From NCBI GenBank assembly GCA_039029535.1, contig JBCCFW010000051.1, positions 1 through 40,241 of the forward strand: a stretch of DNA of 40,241 bases. The letters are read 5' to 3'. The notes beneath the pieces are model-generated. The model saw only the letters and a list, made by a program, of their open reading frames with translations. It had not been told where the DNA came from and made no database searches. The stretch comes from JBCCFW01 sp039029535 (GTDB lineage Bacteria; Acidobacteriota; JBCCFW01). Positions 1 through 8,233 of this stretch are shown piece by piece; positions within the stretch are counted from its first letter, which is position 1, and every line of letters starts with the position of its first letter. The position numbers and the translations under genes are program-made.

Positions 1-106
1 CGGCGAAGGTCCAGGCTCCGAGCTGGCGCCCTGCCACGCCGAGACGCTGAGTGAAGGCGTCGGGGTCGACACCGCGGGCGGCGAGGAGCTCGACTCGGAA
101 GGCCAT
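1..106 (-). CDS. Possible N-terminus of a gene clipped by the window edge
   Basis: Reading the minus strand from an ATG at 106 gives 35 open codons to the window edge, beginning MAFRVELLAARGVDPDAF. G/C dominates the third codon positions, as in the real genes here. No domain can be assigned from so short a piece, and the upstream region has only a weak purine run as ribosome site. It could also be chance coding-like sequence. Confidence 0.35.
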   Translation of the reverse strand, partial: MAFRVELLAARGVDPDAFTQRLGVAGRQLGAWTFA

Positions 107-497
107 GCTCAGTGGCCCCCGGCTACCGTCGTGCTGAGCGCGCGACCCTGACGAGCACCAGCGTGCTGTCGGCGCTGGGTACCGGTCACTGCTCGCTCGG
201 TCTCGGGCCAATCCTGCTCGTTCACGACATCCGACTCGATCGCGCGCGGCGTGGCGTCCGCCGCAGACTGTTTCAGCTCGAGCCGAGCCCCCTCGCATCC
301 CCCCGCTCATCGACTCGAGGCGGCCGGATGATAGCTCGTGCCGCCGCAGGCCCAAAGACGGTTCGCCAGGCGGGTAGCCAGGGTGACGGATCGCGGTCCG
401 GGGGCCCCCGCGACGGGGCATCCTGGAACGGGAGCGTGCTAACCTCGTTCGCGAGCAAGAGGGACACCGGCCGGTCGACCCAACAGGCAGGTGAAGA
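107..497. other. Intergenic stretch, no gene seen
   Basis: The open frames crossing this stretch on both strands have arginine/serine-rich, low-complexity translations and no recognisable domain, so I treat them as chance. It should hold the promoters of the two flanking, divergently oriented genes, but I could not pick out a convincing -35/-10 pair. Confidence 0.4.
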
Positions 498-959
498 ATG
501 CTCCAGAGAGTCCAAGCGCTCGCGCTGACCGCCCTGTTTCTCGCAGCCGTCGGCTGCGATGACGCCGCCTCTCCCGAAGGTGATCCCGGTCCCCTTCCCG
601 TCGGCTGGTACGAGATCTCGTTCACGCCCACGCGCGACGAGTGCGGCCGGGGCGCTCAAGTCCGTCAGTTCCGACTCCTGGACGACGGCTGGGTGTCCGT
701 CGGCTGCAGTCGCGTCGGGAGCTTCGACGGCCGGCTCTGGACCTGGACCTCCAACTACCCTGCCGGCCAGGTGAGCCCGGGCTGTTTCAGCCGCGCGACC
801 CTCCTGGAGACGATCGACTTCAGCGACCCCGACGCCCTCGTCGGCGAGCAGGTCCTCACCTTCGAGCTCAGCGGCAGCTGCGAGCCGAGCACCTGCACGA
901 CCGTCTCGACGATCGTCGGGCGGCATTGCGAGGAACCCTGTCCCGGGCCGTGCCCCTGA
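498..959 (+). CDS. Small secreted lipoprotein, function unknown
   Basis: A 153-residue protein with an N-terminal hydrophobic segment ending in a lipobox-like LAAVGC at about residue 19, so it is probably lipidated and exported. The mature part is acidic, rich in Trp, Gly and Cys (about ten cysteines after the lipobox), and ends in a Cys/Pro-rich tail (CEEPCPGPCP). This suggests a small disulfide-bonded beta domain. The ATG at 498 is preceded by AGGTGA at suitable spacing. I do not recognise a family. It stands alone, with about 140 bases before the next gene. Confidence 0.7.
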   Translation: MLQRVQALALTALFLAAVGCDDAASPEGDPGPLPVGWYEISFTPTRDECGRGAQVRQFRLLDDGWVSVGCSRVGSFDGRLWTWTSNYPAGQVSPGCFSRATLLETIDFSDPDALVGEQVLTFELSGSCEPSTCTTVSTIVGRHCEEPCPGPCP

Positions 960-1098
960 GAGTCGGGACCCGCGAAGCTGTCTCTCATGCTGATCGAGTC
1001 GGATCGACGGCCTCGACACGACTGGTCTAGCGTGTCGGTGTCCAGCACTCGCCAGGACCGGCGTCCATGACCGGGGCGGGCTGGAGTGGAGGTGAGAC

Positions 1099-1932
1099 AT
1101 GACCAACGGACCCGTGTCCCTGACCGACGATGACGATCCGATGATGGCGCGTGCCAGCGCGCACGCCCGCTCGTCGTTCAAGTACTTCTGGCGCGAGCTC
1201 TACTGGGAGCGTCGTCGGACCATCCCCGCCCTCGACATGGCGGTGATCAAGCTCCCCTTCCAGGACGGCGAGGGCGAGGCGAGGGCGGACGGCAAGCCAG
1301 CCGTCGAGCACATGTGGGTCGACGAGGTGCAGTTCGACGGCCTCACGCTCTCGGGTGTCCTCATCAATGCGCCCAACTGGATCCGGTCCGTCCGGCAAGG
1401 CGATCGAGTCCGCGCGCCGTTCGAGCGGCTCGGCGATTGGATGTACTCCATCGGCGACGTCGTCCACGGTGGCTACACGATCAACCTGCTCCGATCGCGC
1501 ATGCCGGTTGCCGAGCGAACCTCTCATGACAGGGCCTGGGGACTGGACTTCGGCAACCCCGACAGCATCCGCCTCTTCCCCTACGTGCCAGCGGACGACG
1601 GCAGCGAGCCCCAGTCCGGCTTTCTTCCAGCCGAGAAAGATCCGGCCGCGCTCCCCTTCGAGGATCACCCGGCCTGCCAGCGGATGCTCGACCGGGTCGA
1701 GCAGGCCATCGCGGCCGATCCCTCCTCACTTGCCCAGACAGGGGACGATGGCCTGACCACCCTCCATCGCGAGGCGTTGGCGGGGAACCTCGGCATCGTG
1801 CAGCTCCTGCTGAAGCACGGCTGCGATCCCGAAGGCTCGGCCGCCGGCGGCAACTCGCTCGCCGACCTCACCGAAGGCGTGGGATGGCCGACCATCGCCG
1901 AAGCGCTGCGGACGCACGGCTCGACGACTTGA
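1099..1932 (+). CDS. DUF2314 domain protein with C-terminal ankyrin repeats
   Basis: A 277-residue cytoplasmic protein. Residues about 15-135 resemble the DUF2314 (YegJ-like) family: the FKYFWRELYWE segment, then an acidic strand with MWVDEV, then GVLINAPNWIRSVRQGD. Residues about 190-270 look like ankyrin repeats, with DDGLTTLHREALAGNLGIVQ followed by LLLKHGCDPEG. Ankyrins usually mediate protein contacts, and DUF2314 has no known biochemistry. The start is well supported by GGAGGTGAG just before the ATG. The gene converges on the kinase gene downstream with under 30 bases between stops. DUF2314 proteins often appear among immunity-like or accessory genes; that role here is inference. Confidence 0.75.
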   Translation: MTNGPVSLTDDDDPMMARASAHARSSFKYFWRELYWERRRTIPALDMAVIKLPFQDGEGEARADGKPAVEHMWVDEVQFDGLTLSGVLINAPNWIRSVRQGDRVRAPFERLGDWMYSIGDVVHGGYTINLLRSRMPVAERTSHDRAWGLDFGNPDSIRLFPYVPADDGSEPQSGFLPAEKDPAALPFEDHPACQRMLDRVEQAIAADPSSLAQTGDDGLTTLHREALAGNLGIVQLLLKHGCDPEGSAAGGNSLADLTEGVGWPTIAEALRTHGSTT

Positions 1933-1960
1933 CGACGACCTCAGCCGGCGACGAAGAGCG

Positions 1961-4900
1961 TCACGGTGCCGCGGCCGTCTCGACCAGCGGGCGCGCATCC
2001 CAGAACCGCAGGTCGCCGTCTCCCGACGCCGTGACGAGCACGCGGCCGTCCGGGCTGAAGTCCATCGCCATGATGTAGGCCGCGTGACGTGCCGACGAGA
2101 CCACTCTCTCGCCGGACTCGACGTCCCAGACAGTCAGGCGACCGGTCCGATCGCCGGTGAGCAGCCGTCGTCCGTCGGCAGACCAGGTGAGGCTCACGAG
2201 GAACGATGCCCCGGACGGCACGGAGCGCACGAGCCGTCCACGTTCGGCATCCAGGAGGTGCCACGCGGACCTCTGCAGGAAGACGAGACGACGACCGTCG
2301 GGGCTCCAGGCGACGCGACCCTGCTCCACCTCGAGCTCGCTGGTCCACAGGGGCGTGAAGCTCTCGCCGTGCACGGCGCTCAGCTTCCCCTCCTCCGAGG
2401 TGATGACGAGACGCGCACCATCGGGACTCCAGGCTACCGGCCCCCCGCCTGGAAGCACGGCGATGTCACGCAAGTTCTCTCCGTCGATGACCTGCACGCC
2501 CTCGGAGGTCGCGACGACGAGCCGGTCACGCGTGGGATGAACGGCGAGTCGACCCTGAAACTGCGGGAGGTCCCGCCGCACCACGATCCGCTCTTCCAGA
2601 GGATCGACGCTCACGAGCTGAAGCGTTCCGGGCAGCACGAACAGCCGACTGCCATCGTGGCGCCAGGCGATGCCGTGAAGGTGTTGCTCCAGCCCCTCCG
2701 ACCAGCTCCGAACGGGTGACCTCGTCGCAGCATCCCAGAGACGCACCCGTCCATCCCAACCGACGCTCGCGACTCGACTGCCATCTGGGGAGAAAACTAC
2801 GTCGTAGACGTAGCTCTCGTGAGCCGGCACGCGTACGTGAGCCCGGGGCTCGAGGTCCCACGCCCACAGTCCCCCCGCTCCCAGCGCAGCGACGAGGTGC
2901 CGGCCCGACGGATCGATGGCGAGGTCGAGATGCTCGCCCGGTGGGATCGAGCGTCTCGCGCGCTCGGTAGTGAGCTCCGCATCGAGGACTCGAATCCGCT
3001 CACGTCCCGTCGACCACGCCACGTGCGCTCCATCCGACGAGAAGGCCCAGGCGTCGGCCGTCAGGGAGGCTTCGTCCATCGGCCACTGCGCCACGCGCTG
3101 ACGAAGCGTCAGGTCCCAGCGTGAGAGGAAGCGATCGGTCACCAGCCCAGCGGCGTAGAACTGCCCCGTCGGCGCGAAGGCTGCATAGCGGAAGGCGTCC
3201 GTGGTCTCGGGCGTCGTCCAGAGCAGCTCGCCGGTCCGTGCATCGAAGACCTCGGCGACCCGCTCGGTGGAGCGCACGAGCAGACGCCCGTCCGGCGACA
3301 GGGTGACCACGCCGTCGAGGAGCTCGGCCGACGTCACTCCAGTCTTCAAGTCACACGCCGTCAGCTTGCCATCCCCCTTCCGACGGAGTGCGAAGCTGCC
3401 ATCGGCCGCGAGGAGCCGCGTGACCGGGGGGCTGCCCGACTCCTCGACCACGCCGGCACAGGTGCGCAGCTCGTGCAGGAGCTCTCCGTCGTGCGCGTCG
3501 ACGATGGCGATGGCTTGACCGGGTTCCGCAACCGCCACGAGCTGCGCGATCGCCAGGCTTGCAGCAGCACGGGGAACGGCCACCGGCTGGACATCGAGAG
3601 CGAGAGGATGACGCTCGAGCTCGCCGTACCCCGGCACGGCCAGGCTGACGATCGCCGGCGGTGTCGAGTCGACGAGCGCGAAGACCCGCGTCCCGTCCGG
3701 CGAGAACACTGCTTCTTGCGTCGGCTCGCCGAAGACGACGCGGCCCATCTCATCTTCGATCAAGGAGTCGAGATAGCCCGACTCCCAGCCTCGTCGGTGC
3801 GTGGGCAGCTCGGCGGCGAGCTCGACGGCGGCGCGGCCACGGCCTTCCCGCACGGCCTCCAGCGCACGCCCCATCGTCACTCGATAGAGCTGACGTTCGA
3901 CAGCCTCCGCCCGCTGCTTCGCCCGCTGCGCCTGCTGCACCGCCACCGACAAGCCGACCGCGAGCGCTCCGAGGACCAGCGCGGTCGCCACGACCAGCGT
4001 GCGGTGCTTGCGCACGAACTTGGTCGCGCGATAGCTGACGCTCGGCGGCCGCGCGACGATGGGCTCGTGCTCGAGATGACGTCGGATGTCGGCTGCCAGC
4101 TCCCCGGCGGTCGCGTAACGCCGCGAAGGATCCGACTCGAGCGTCTTGCCGAGCATCGTTTCGAGATCGCCGCGGAGGCTCGCCTCCGATCGGCCCGCCG
4201 AGGCGAGGTCGGCCTGCTGGACCACGTGCAGGGCCTGAGGCAACGACAGGTCGCTGAGATCGAGAGGAAGACGCCCCGTCAGGAGCTCGAAGGCGAGCAA
4301 GCCCAGCGAGTACACGTCCGAACGGGCGTCGATGTCCTTCGAGCCGGCGGCCTGCTCGGGGCTCATGTAGCAGAGCGTCCCGACGATCGCCCCGGTGGCC
4401 GTCAGCAGCGTCGCCCCCGGCGGGAGGTCGGTGGCCCGCGCCACGCCGAAGTCGACGACCTTGGGCTGACCGTCCTCCGTGACCAGGACGTTGTCGGGCT
4501 TGAGGTCACGGTGAACGATGCCACGCTCGTGGGCGTGGGCGACCGCTTCACAGGTCCTGAGAATGAGAGCCAAGCGCTCCGAGCGGTCCAACTCGTGTCG
4601 ACGGGCGTGCTCGACCAGCGGCAGCCCCTCGATGAGCTCCATGCTGATGAATGGCTCTCCGCTCTCGGCCTGCCCGACCTCGTGGACCTGGCAGGTCCCC
4701 GGATGTTGGAGACGCGCGAGCAGGTTCGCTTCCCGCTCGAATCGGGCGAGGCTCTCGGTGGTCGTGGACAGGGAGCGGATGAGCTTCAACGCCACGCGTC
4801 GGCGTGGCACCTGCTGCTCGGCCTCGTACACCGTGCCCATGCCCCCCTGCCCGAGGACGCGGAGCAGCTCGTAGCCGACGACCGGCGAGACCGAGGCCGA

Positions 4901-5176
4901 CGGCTCACGACCCTCACGCACGAGACCGACCCTCTCCCGCGTGAAGCCCCTCGCAGGCTCGACCCGCAGGCTCCCGCCATCGTCCTGGCCGAGCAGGGAG
5001 CGCACCTCGGCCTCGAGCACGTCGTCGCCGGCACAGGCCGCACGGATGACGACGTCACGTCGGGCCAGCTCGGTCTCCAGCGCCGCGTTCACGATGTCGC
5101 CGATCCGGGCGTGACGCTCGCGAGCCGCCTCGTCGGTCGCGCCGTCGCGTCCCTTGCTCAAGCCCGGACCATTCAT
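1961..5176 (-). CDS. Membrane Ser/Thr protein kinase with WD40 propeller sensor
   Basis: A 1071-residue PASTA-less bacterial Hanks-type kinase. Residues 15-70 form a helical N-terminal module (RHARIGDIVNAALE...EAEVRSLLGQ) common to kinases paired with Sig-70_X6 sigma factors. The kinase domain covers about 100-370: glycine loop GQGGMGTVYEAE, Lys131, HRDLKPDN with Asp224, DFG at 242-244 and MSPEQ. All catalytic residues are present. A single membrane helix lies at about 394-414, followed by a short coiled coil. Residues about 450-1071 hold many WD40-like repeats with FSPDG and LWD motifs, likely a sensor or scaffold. I chose ATG 5176; an in-frame ATG at 5326 would add 50 arginine-rich residues of intergenic character. 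The gene follows an ECF sigma factor in the same direction, so the kinase may control that sigma (inference from known pairs). Confidence 0.9.
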   Translation of the reverse strand: MNGPGLSKGRDGATDEAARERHARIGDIVNAALETELARRDVVIRAACAGDDVLEAEVRSLLGQDDGGSLRVEPARGFTRERVGLVREGREPSASVSPVVGYELLRVLGQGGMGTVYEAEQQVPRRRVALKLIRSLSTTTESLARFEREANLLARLQHPGTCQVHEVGQAESGEPFISMELIEGLPLVEHARRHELDRSERLALILRTCEAVAHAHERGIVHRDLKPDNVLVTEDGQPKVVDFGVARATDLPPGATLLTATGAIVGTLCYMSPEQAAGSKDIDARSDVYSLGLLAFELLTGRLPLDLSDLSLPQALHVVQQADLASAGRSEASLRGDLETMLGKTLESDPSRRYATAGELAADIRRHLEHEPIVARPPSVSYRATKFVRKHRTLVVATALVLGALAVGLSVAVQQAQRAKQRAEAVERQLYRVTMGRALEAVREGRGRAAVELAAELPTHRRGWESGYLDSLIEDEMGRVVFGEPTQEAVFSPDGTRVFALVDSTPPAIVSLAVPGYGELERHPLALDVQPVAVPRAAASLAIAQLVAVAEPGQAIAIVDAHDGELLHELRTCAGVVEESGSPPVTRLLAADGSFALRRKGDGKLTACDLKTGVTSAELLDGVVTLSPDGRLLVRSTERVAEVFDARTGELLWTTPETTDAFRYAAFAPTGQFYAAGLVTDRFLSRWDLTLRQRVAQWPMDEASLTADAWAFSSDGAHVAWSTGRERIRVLDAELTTERARRSIPPGEHLDLAIDPSGRHLVAALGAGGLWAWDLEPRAHVRVPAHESYVYDVVFSPDGSRVASVGWDGRVRLWDAATRSPVRSWSEGLEQHLHGIAWRHDGSRLFVLPGTLQLVSVDPLEERIVVRRDLPQFQGRLAVHPTRDRLVVATSEGVQVIDGENLRDIAVLPGGGPVAWSPDGARLVITSEEGKLSAVHGESFTPLWTSELEVEQGRVAWSPDGRRLVFLQRSAWHLLDAERGRLVRSVPSGASFLVSLTWSADGRRLLTGDRTGRLTVWDVESGERVVSSARHAAYIMAMDFSPDGRVLVTASGDGDLRFWDARPLVETAAAP

Positions 5177-5223
5177 GAGTGTTCGTCGCGAGTGACCGGA
5201 GATGCTAGCCGAGAAGGGCCGCT

Positions 5224-5286
5224 CGGGCCTTGGCCCGCTAGGTGACCCGAAGGGACACCGCCCACGTAGCCGCGAGGCCCGCGGCT
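5224..5286 (-). promoter_or_regulatory. Two small hairpins between sigma and kinase genes
   Basis: Within the 223-base gap between the sigma factor and the kinase there are two inverted repeats. A 7-bp stem spans 5268-5286 (AGCCGCG, 5-base loop, CGCGGCT), and CGGGCC-TT-GGCCCG spans 5224-5237. They could attenuate read-through from sigma to kinase. With such high GC, chance hairpins are common, so support is weak. Confidence 0.3.
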
Positions 5287-5399
5287 CGATCCGGTGAGAA
5301 CCGGGAAATGAGAGCCGGAGGCGCACTTGACGGTGCGTTGAGGACCGAGGGGCGAGTACGCCCTTCGCAGGCAGCAGATCTGGTCACGCAGTAGGAGAC

Positions 5400-6023
5400 T
5401 CATGAATTGTCCGGGCAAGACAACTCGCTCTCGCCGCCCTCGAGCTCGCGCTTCAACCAGAGCCGCGCGACCTGCCACTCGCGCTTGACCAGGGTCGGGC
5501 TGATGCCGAGCACCTCCGCGCACTCGGGCACGGTGAGACCGCCGAAGTACCTGAGCTCCGCCACGCTGGCCTGTCGCTCGCTGAGCGCCGTCAGTCGCTC
5601 GAGGGCCCGGTGAAGGTCCAGGGCATCGACAGCTCGGACCTCGGAGGGAGCCAGCTCCGACTCGGAGTCGTGCGCGAGGGACACGCGCTGCCAGTCGCCT
5701 CCCCGCTTGTCGGAGTCACGACGGCGGGAGTGGTCGACCAACACCTGCCGCATGACCCGAGCCGCGAGGCCGAGGAACTGGCTCCGGCTGGCGGACGGCG
5801 TGTCCTCGGCGTGCAGGAGACGGAGGCAGGCCTCGTTCACGACCGCAGTCGGCGCCAGCGTGTGCCCGGAGCGCTCACGTCGCATGAGCCCTCGAGCGAC
5901 CTTTCTCAGCTCCTCGTAGAGAAGAGCCAGGAGCTCGCTCCGGGCCGCGTCGTCCCCTTCCTGCCACTTCTGGAGGAGGAGGCTGGCCGGGCCGGTCGGC
6001 CCCGGGTCGTCCCGCGCTTCCAT
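5400..6023 (-). CDS. ECF sigma factor, Sig-70_X6 (TIGR02999-like) family
   Basis: A 207-residue RNA polymerase sigma factor. Region 2 covers about residues 10-85, with the family hallmarks RRERSGHTLAPTAVVNEACL and RVMRQVLVDHSRRR. Region 4 covers about 130-190, with a helix-turn-helix in YFGGLTVPECAEVLGISPTLVKREW. No anti-sigma gene is adjacent. A large Ser/Thr kinase lies downstream in the same direction, the usual partner of this family. I start at ATG 6023 because the homology begins there; the open frame extends upstream to 6224 but that part lacks family features and overlaps the divergent gene. Only 165 bases separate this start from the hemopexin-MACPF operon, so the sigma may read that promoter (inference). 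Confidence 0.9.
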   Translation of the reverse strand: MEARDDPGPTGPASLLLQKWQEGDDAARSELLALLYEELRKVARGLMRRERSGHTLAPTAVVNEACLRLLHAEDTPSASRSQFLGLAARVMRQVLVDHSRRRDSDKRGGDWQRVSLAHDSESELAPSEVRAVDALDLHRALERLTALSERQASVAELRYFGGLTVPECAEVLGISPTLVKREWQVARLWLKRELEGGESELSCPDNS

Positions 6024-6188
6024 GACCAGAAATGGTAGTGCGTGAGCGACACGCAACACCAATTGCGTTCGATTCGACGCCAGCACGTGTCCCGTTTTTC
6101 TCCGTCCTGCGCATCGTCCATCAGGGGCCGCTCCCGGCTCCCCGGACACGACGAGAACCACCGGCAAGGGGCCGGACGAGGACACCTC

Positions 6189-7523
6189 ATGCACGCTCAC
6201 CACATCGAAGAGACAGCTCGCCATCGTGGCCGGTCACCGGCTGACCGGCTCGGGCTCTCGTTGCTGCTGCTCGCCTCATTCGGGCTCACGTCCGCCCTGG
6301 CCCAGGACGAAGCACTCGCGCTCTACCCTCCCGACTGGTCCGGAGCTCCTCGTGAGTTCGCCACGGGAGCCACCGCGGCCATGCTCCTGCCCGAGGGCCA
6401 CCTCCTGCTCTTCGCTGGCACCGAGGCCTGGTACTACTCCGCGCTCGCTGGCGAAGGAGTCAAGGAGCCGCTGAGCTTTCCCTTTGCAGTCCATGCCGCA
6501 CTGCCCTGGGATCTCGACGAGGCGTGGCTCTTCAGCGACGACCTCGTCTTCCGCTACTCGTTCGAGCAAGCGCAGGTCACCGACGTCCAGCCACTGGCGG
6601 CCTACGACCTCCCGGAGGGCTGGCACCACGTCGACGCGGCGACCTGGCTCGACGACGAGCGGGCTCTCTGGTTCAACGGAGACGAGGTCCTGATCCTCGA
6701 CATGGAATCCCATGAGCGAGAGGGTCCGTACCCGATCACCTACCTCGGCCTGCCCGAGCTCTGGCGCGACCTCGACGCGGCCACTCGAAGCACCGACGAC
6801 TTCGTGACGCTGTTTCGTCAGGGCCGGGCCCTCGAGATGACGGTGGGAACGGACGATCCGCTGTTGGGCCGAGCCACGGCCATCGGTGACTCCGACGACG
6901 TCGACCAGCTTCCGCGGCCGCCGGTCCAGGTCACGCGTCTCGAGCCCCGCTTCGACGGTCTCGACCCGAGCTTCCGCGACGGGATCACCGCCGGGGCCTG
7001 CCTCCCCGACGAGGGCTGCCTCCTCATCCGGAGGGACCGCGCCACGCTGTACGTACCCCAGACGGGTCAACAGCATGGCTCCTTCGATCTCGGCCGCTCC
7101 ATCGACGCCGCCCTGCGCTGGAGCTCGACGGAGATCGCCCTGTTCAGTGGTCGATCGTTCGTCGTCGTCGACCATCTCGACCCCGAGACGCCGGCCAGCT
7201 CGTCGTCCCTCTCCGAGCTCGGCCTCCCCGACCATTGGCAGCAGGTGAACGCGGCGGTCGTCGTGGACGACTCGAAGTCGCTGCTGGTCAACGAGGGCGA
7301 GTTCTTCGTCCTCCACGTCCTCGGAGACGACGAGCCACCGGCCATTCAAGGTCCCTTCCCCCTGAGCCGGCTTGGCTGGGGCTTCTGGGCGGACGGCATC
7401 GACGCCTTGATGAACCTCATGGACGGACGTCTCTCCGTGCACCGCGGTGACGGCTGGGCGCTCGTGGACGTGAGGACCGGTGAGACCGAAGGCCCCTTCC
7501 CCCTCGTGCAGGAGATGAAGTGA
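6189..7523 (+). CDS. Exported hemopexin-repeat protein
   Basis: A 444-residue protein with a signal peptide (hydrophobic 21-37, ending SALAQ; cleavage near residue 38). The mature part carries hemopexin-like repeats of about 45-50 residues. Each has an aromatic/hydrophobic 'colour' strand followed by GPYPI or GPFPL, then a Pro/Trp segment and DAA: LPEGWHHVDAA (141-151), LPELWRDLDAA (188-198), LPDHWQQVNAA (346-356), FWADGIDAL (399-407). I count about eight units, which fits two four-bladed propellers (about 50-240 and 265-444). Hemopexin domains bind proteins, haem or matrix in eukaryotes and are uncommon in bacteria. ATG 6189 is chosen over an upstream frame start at 6042 because an AGGA site and the signal peptide follow it. 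Its stop overlaps the next start (TGATG), so the three genes 6189-11445 form an operon. Confidence 0.72.
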   Translation: MHAHHIEETARHRGRSPADRLGLSLLLLASFGLTSALAQDEALALYPPDWSGAPREFATGATAAMLLPEGHLLLFAGTEAWYYSALAGEGVKEPLSFPFAVHAALPWDLDEAWLFSDDLVFRYSFEQAQVTDVQPLAAYDLPEGWHHVDAATWLDDERALWFNGDEVLILDMESHEREGPYPITYLGLPELWRDLDAATRSTDDFVTLFRQGRALEMTVGTDDPLLGRATAIGDSDDVDQLPRPPVQVTRLEPRFDGLDPSFRDGITAGACLPDEGCLLIRRDRATLYVPQTGQQHGSFDLGRSIDAALRWSSTEIALFSGRSFVVVDHLDPETPASSSSLSELGLPDHWQQVNAAVVVDDSKSLLVNEGEFFVLHVLGDDEPPAIQGPFPLSRLGWGFWADGIDALMNLMDGRLSVHRGDGWALVDVRTGETEGPFPLVQEMK

Positions 7524-8233
7524 TGACCACCCATGCCCCCGATGCCCCAGACTCCGCTTCCGGAACCGCTCTCCTCTCCTCGTGGCGACACGCGAGCCGC
7601 TGGCTCGGCTCGCTCGGGCTGCTCTTCCTGCTCGCCTGGTCCCCGACCGTGTCGGCGAAGCCCGTGCCTCAATCACAGAGACAGTTCAACCGACTGAGCA
7701 AGCAGCTCAACAAGGACTTCAAGCGCAATCAGTCGACACGCCTGAAGCAGCATCAGCAACAACTGAAGGCCGCCCTTCGCAACAAGCAGATGACGAAGAG
7801 CCAGGTCCAACGACGTACCGTCGACTTCCGCAACAAGCAGGGTGCGCAGGCACGGAGCTTCAAGAAGCAGCAGGCCAGCGCGCGTCGTCAGTGGAACGGT
7901 CTCAAGCGCGAGATCAACTACCAGCGCCGGCAGGGTCAGAGACCCAGCCTGCTCGATCGCATCAGACAGCTCGTCTCTCGGCCGAGTGACCGCCAGGCGG
8001 CGCAGGGGCAGGCTCATCGAGTGGGCGACAGTCAGCTCGTTCAGCGGGAGGTCCGCGTCCAGTCTGCTCTCAGGAAAGTGGAGAGCGCAGTCCGACAGGC
8101 CGCCAGGCATCCCACCCTTCGTCCTCCGCGCAGCTCACGCCCCCAACCCGCGGTGAGGATGGTCGGTGGCCGACCGACCGGCCAGGTCTCCCAACGTCCG
8201 AGCGACCATCGCCGCCTAGGAGATCACCGATGA
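7523..8233 (+). CDS. Exported highly basic Gln/Arg/Lys-rich protein
   Basis: A 236-residue protein. After a signal peptide (hydrophobic about 29-43, cleavage near SPTVSA-KP), the mature part is almost entirely polar and strongly basic, rich in Arg, Lys and Gln, with few hydrophobics and no cysteine. Residues about 50-190 should form long helices or coiled coils (repeated LKQHQQQLKAALRNKQ-type segments); the last 45 are Pro/Arg/Ser-rich and probably disordered. I do not recognise a family. It is sandwiched between the hemopexin-repeat and MACPF genes, sharing TGATG with the first and ATGA with the second, which implies translational coupling and a joint role. It might bind nucleic acid, acidic polymers or membranes; this is inference. 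A GTG at 7520 directly before the ATG is an alternative start. Confidence 0.75.
   Translation: MTTHAPDAPDSASGTALLSSWRHASRWLGSLGLLFLLAWSPTVSAKPVPQSQRQFNRLSKQLNKDFKRNQSTRLKQHQQQLKAALRNKQMTKSQVQRRTVDFRNKQGAQARSFKKQQASARRQWNGLKREINYQRRQGQRPSLLDRIRQLVSRPSDRQAAQGQAHRVGDSQLVQREVRVQSALRKVESAVRQAARHPTLRPPRSSRPQPAVRMVGGRPTGQVSQRPSDHRRLGDHR

Noticed and set aside
3473..5245. A 590-codon plus-strand frame
   Set aside because: It is antisense to the kinase domain of the WD40 kinase and has no domain of its own.
6086..6120. T-run with CTCC upstream of the hemopexin gene as another copy of the shared element
   Set aside because: There is no TTCCGC box at the 15-base spacing, so it does not match the array element.
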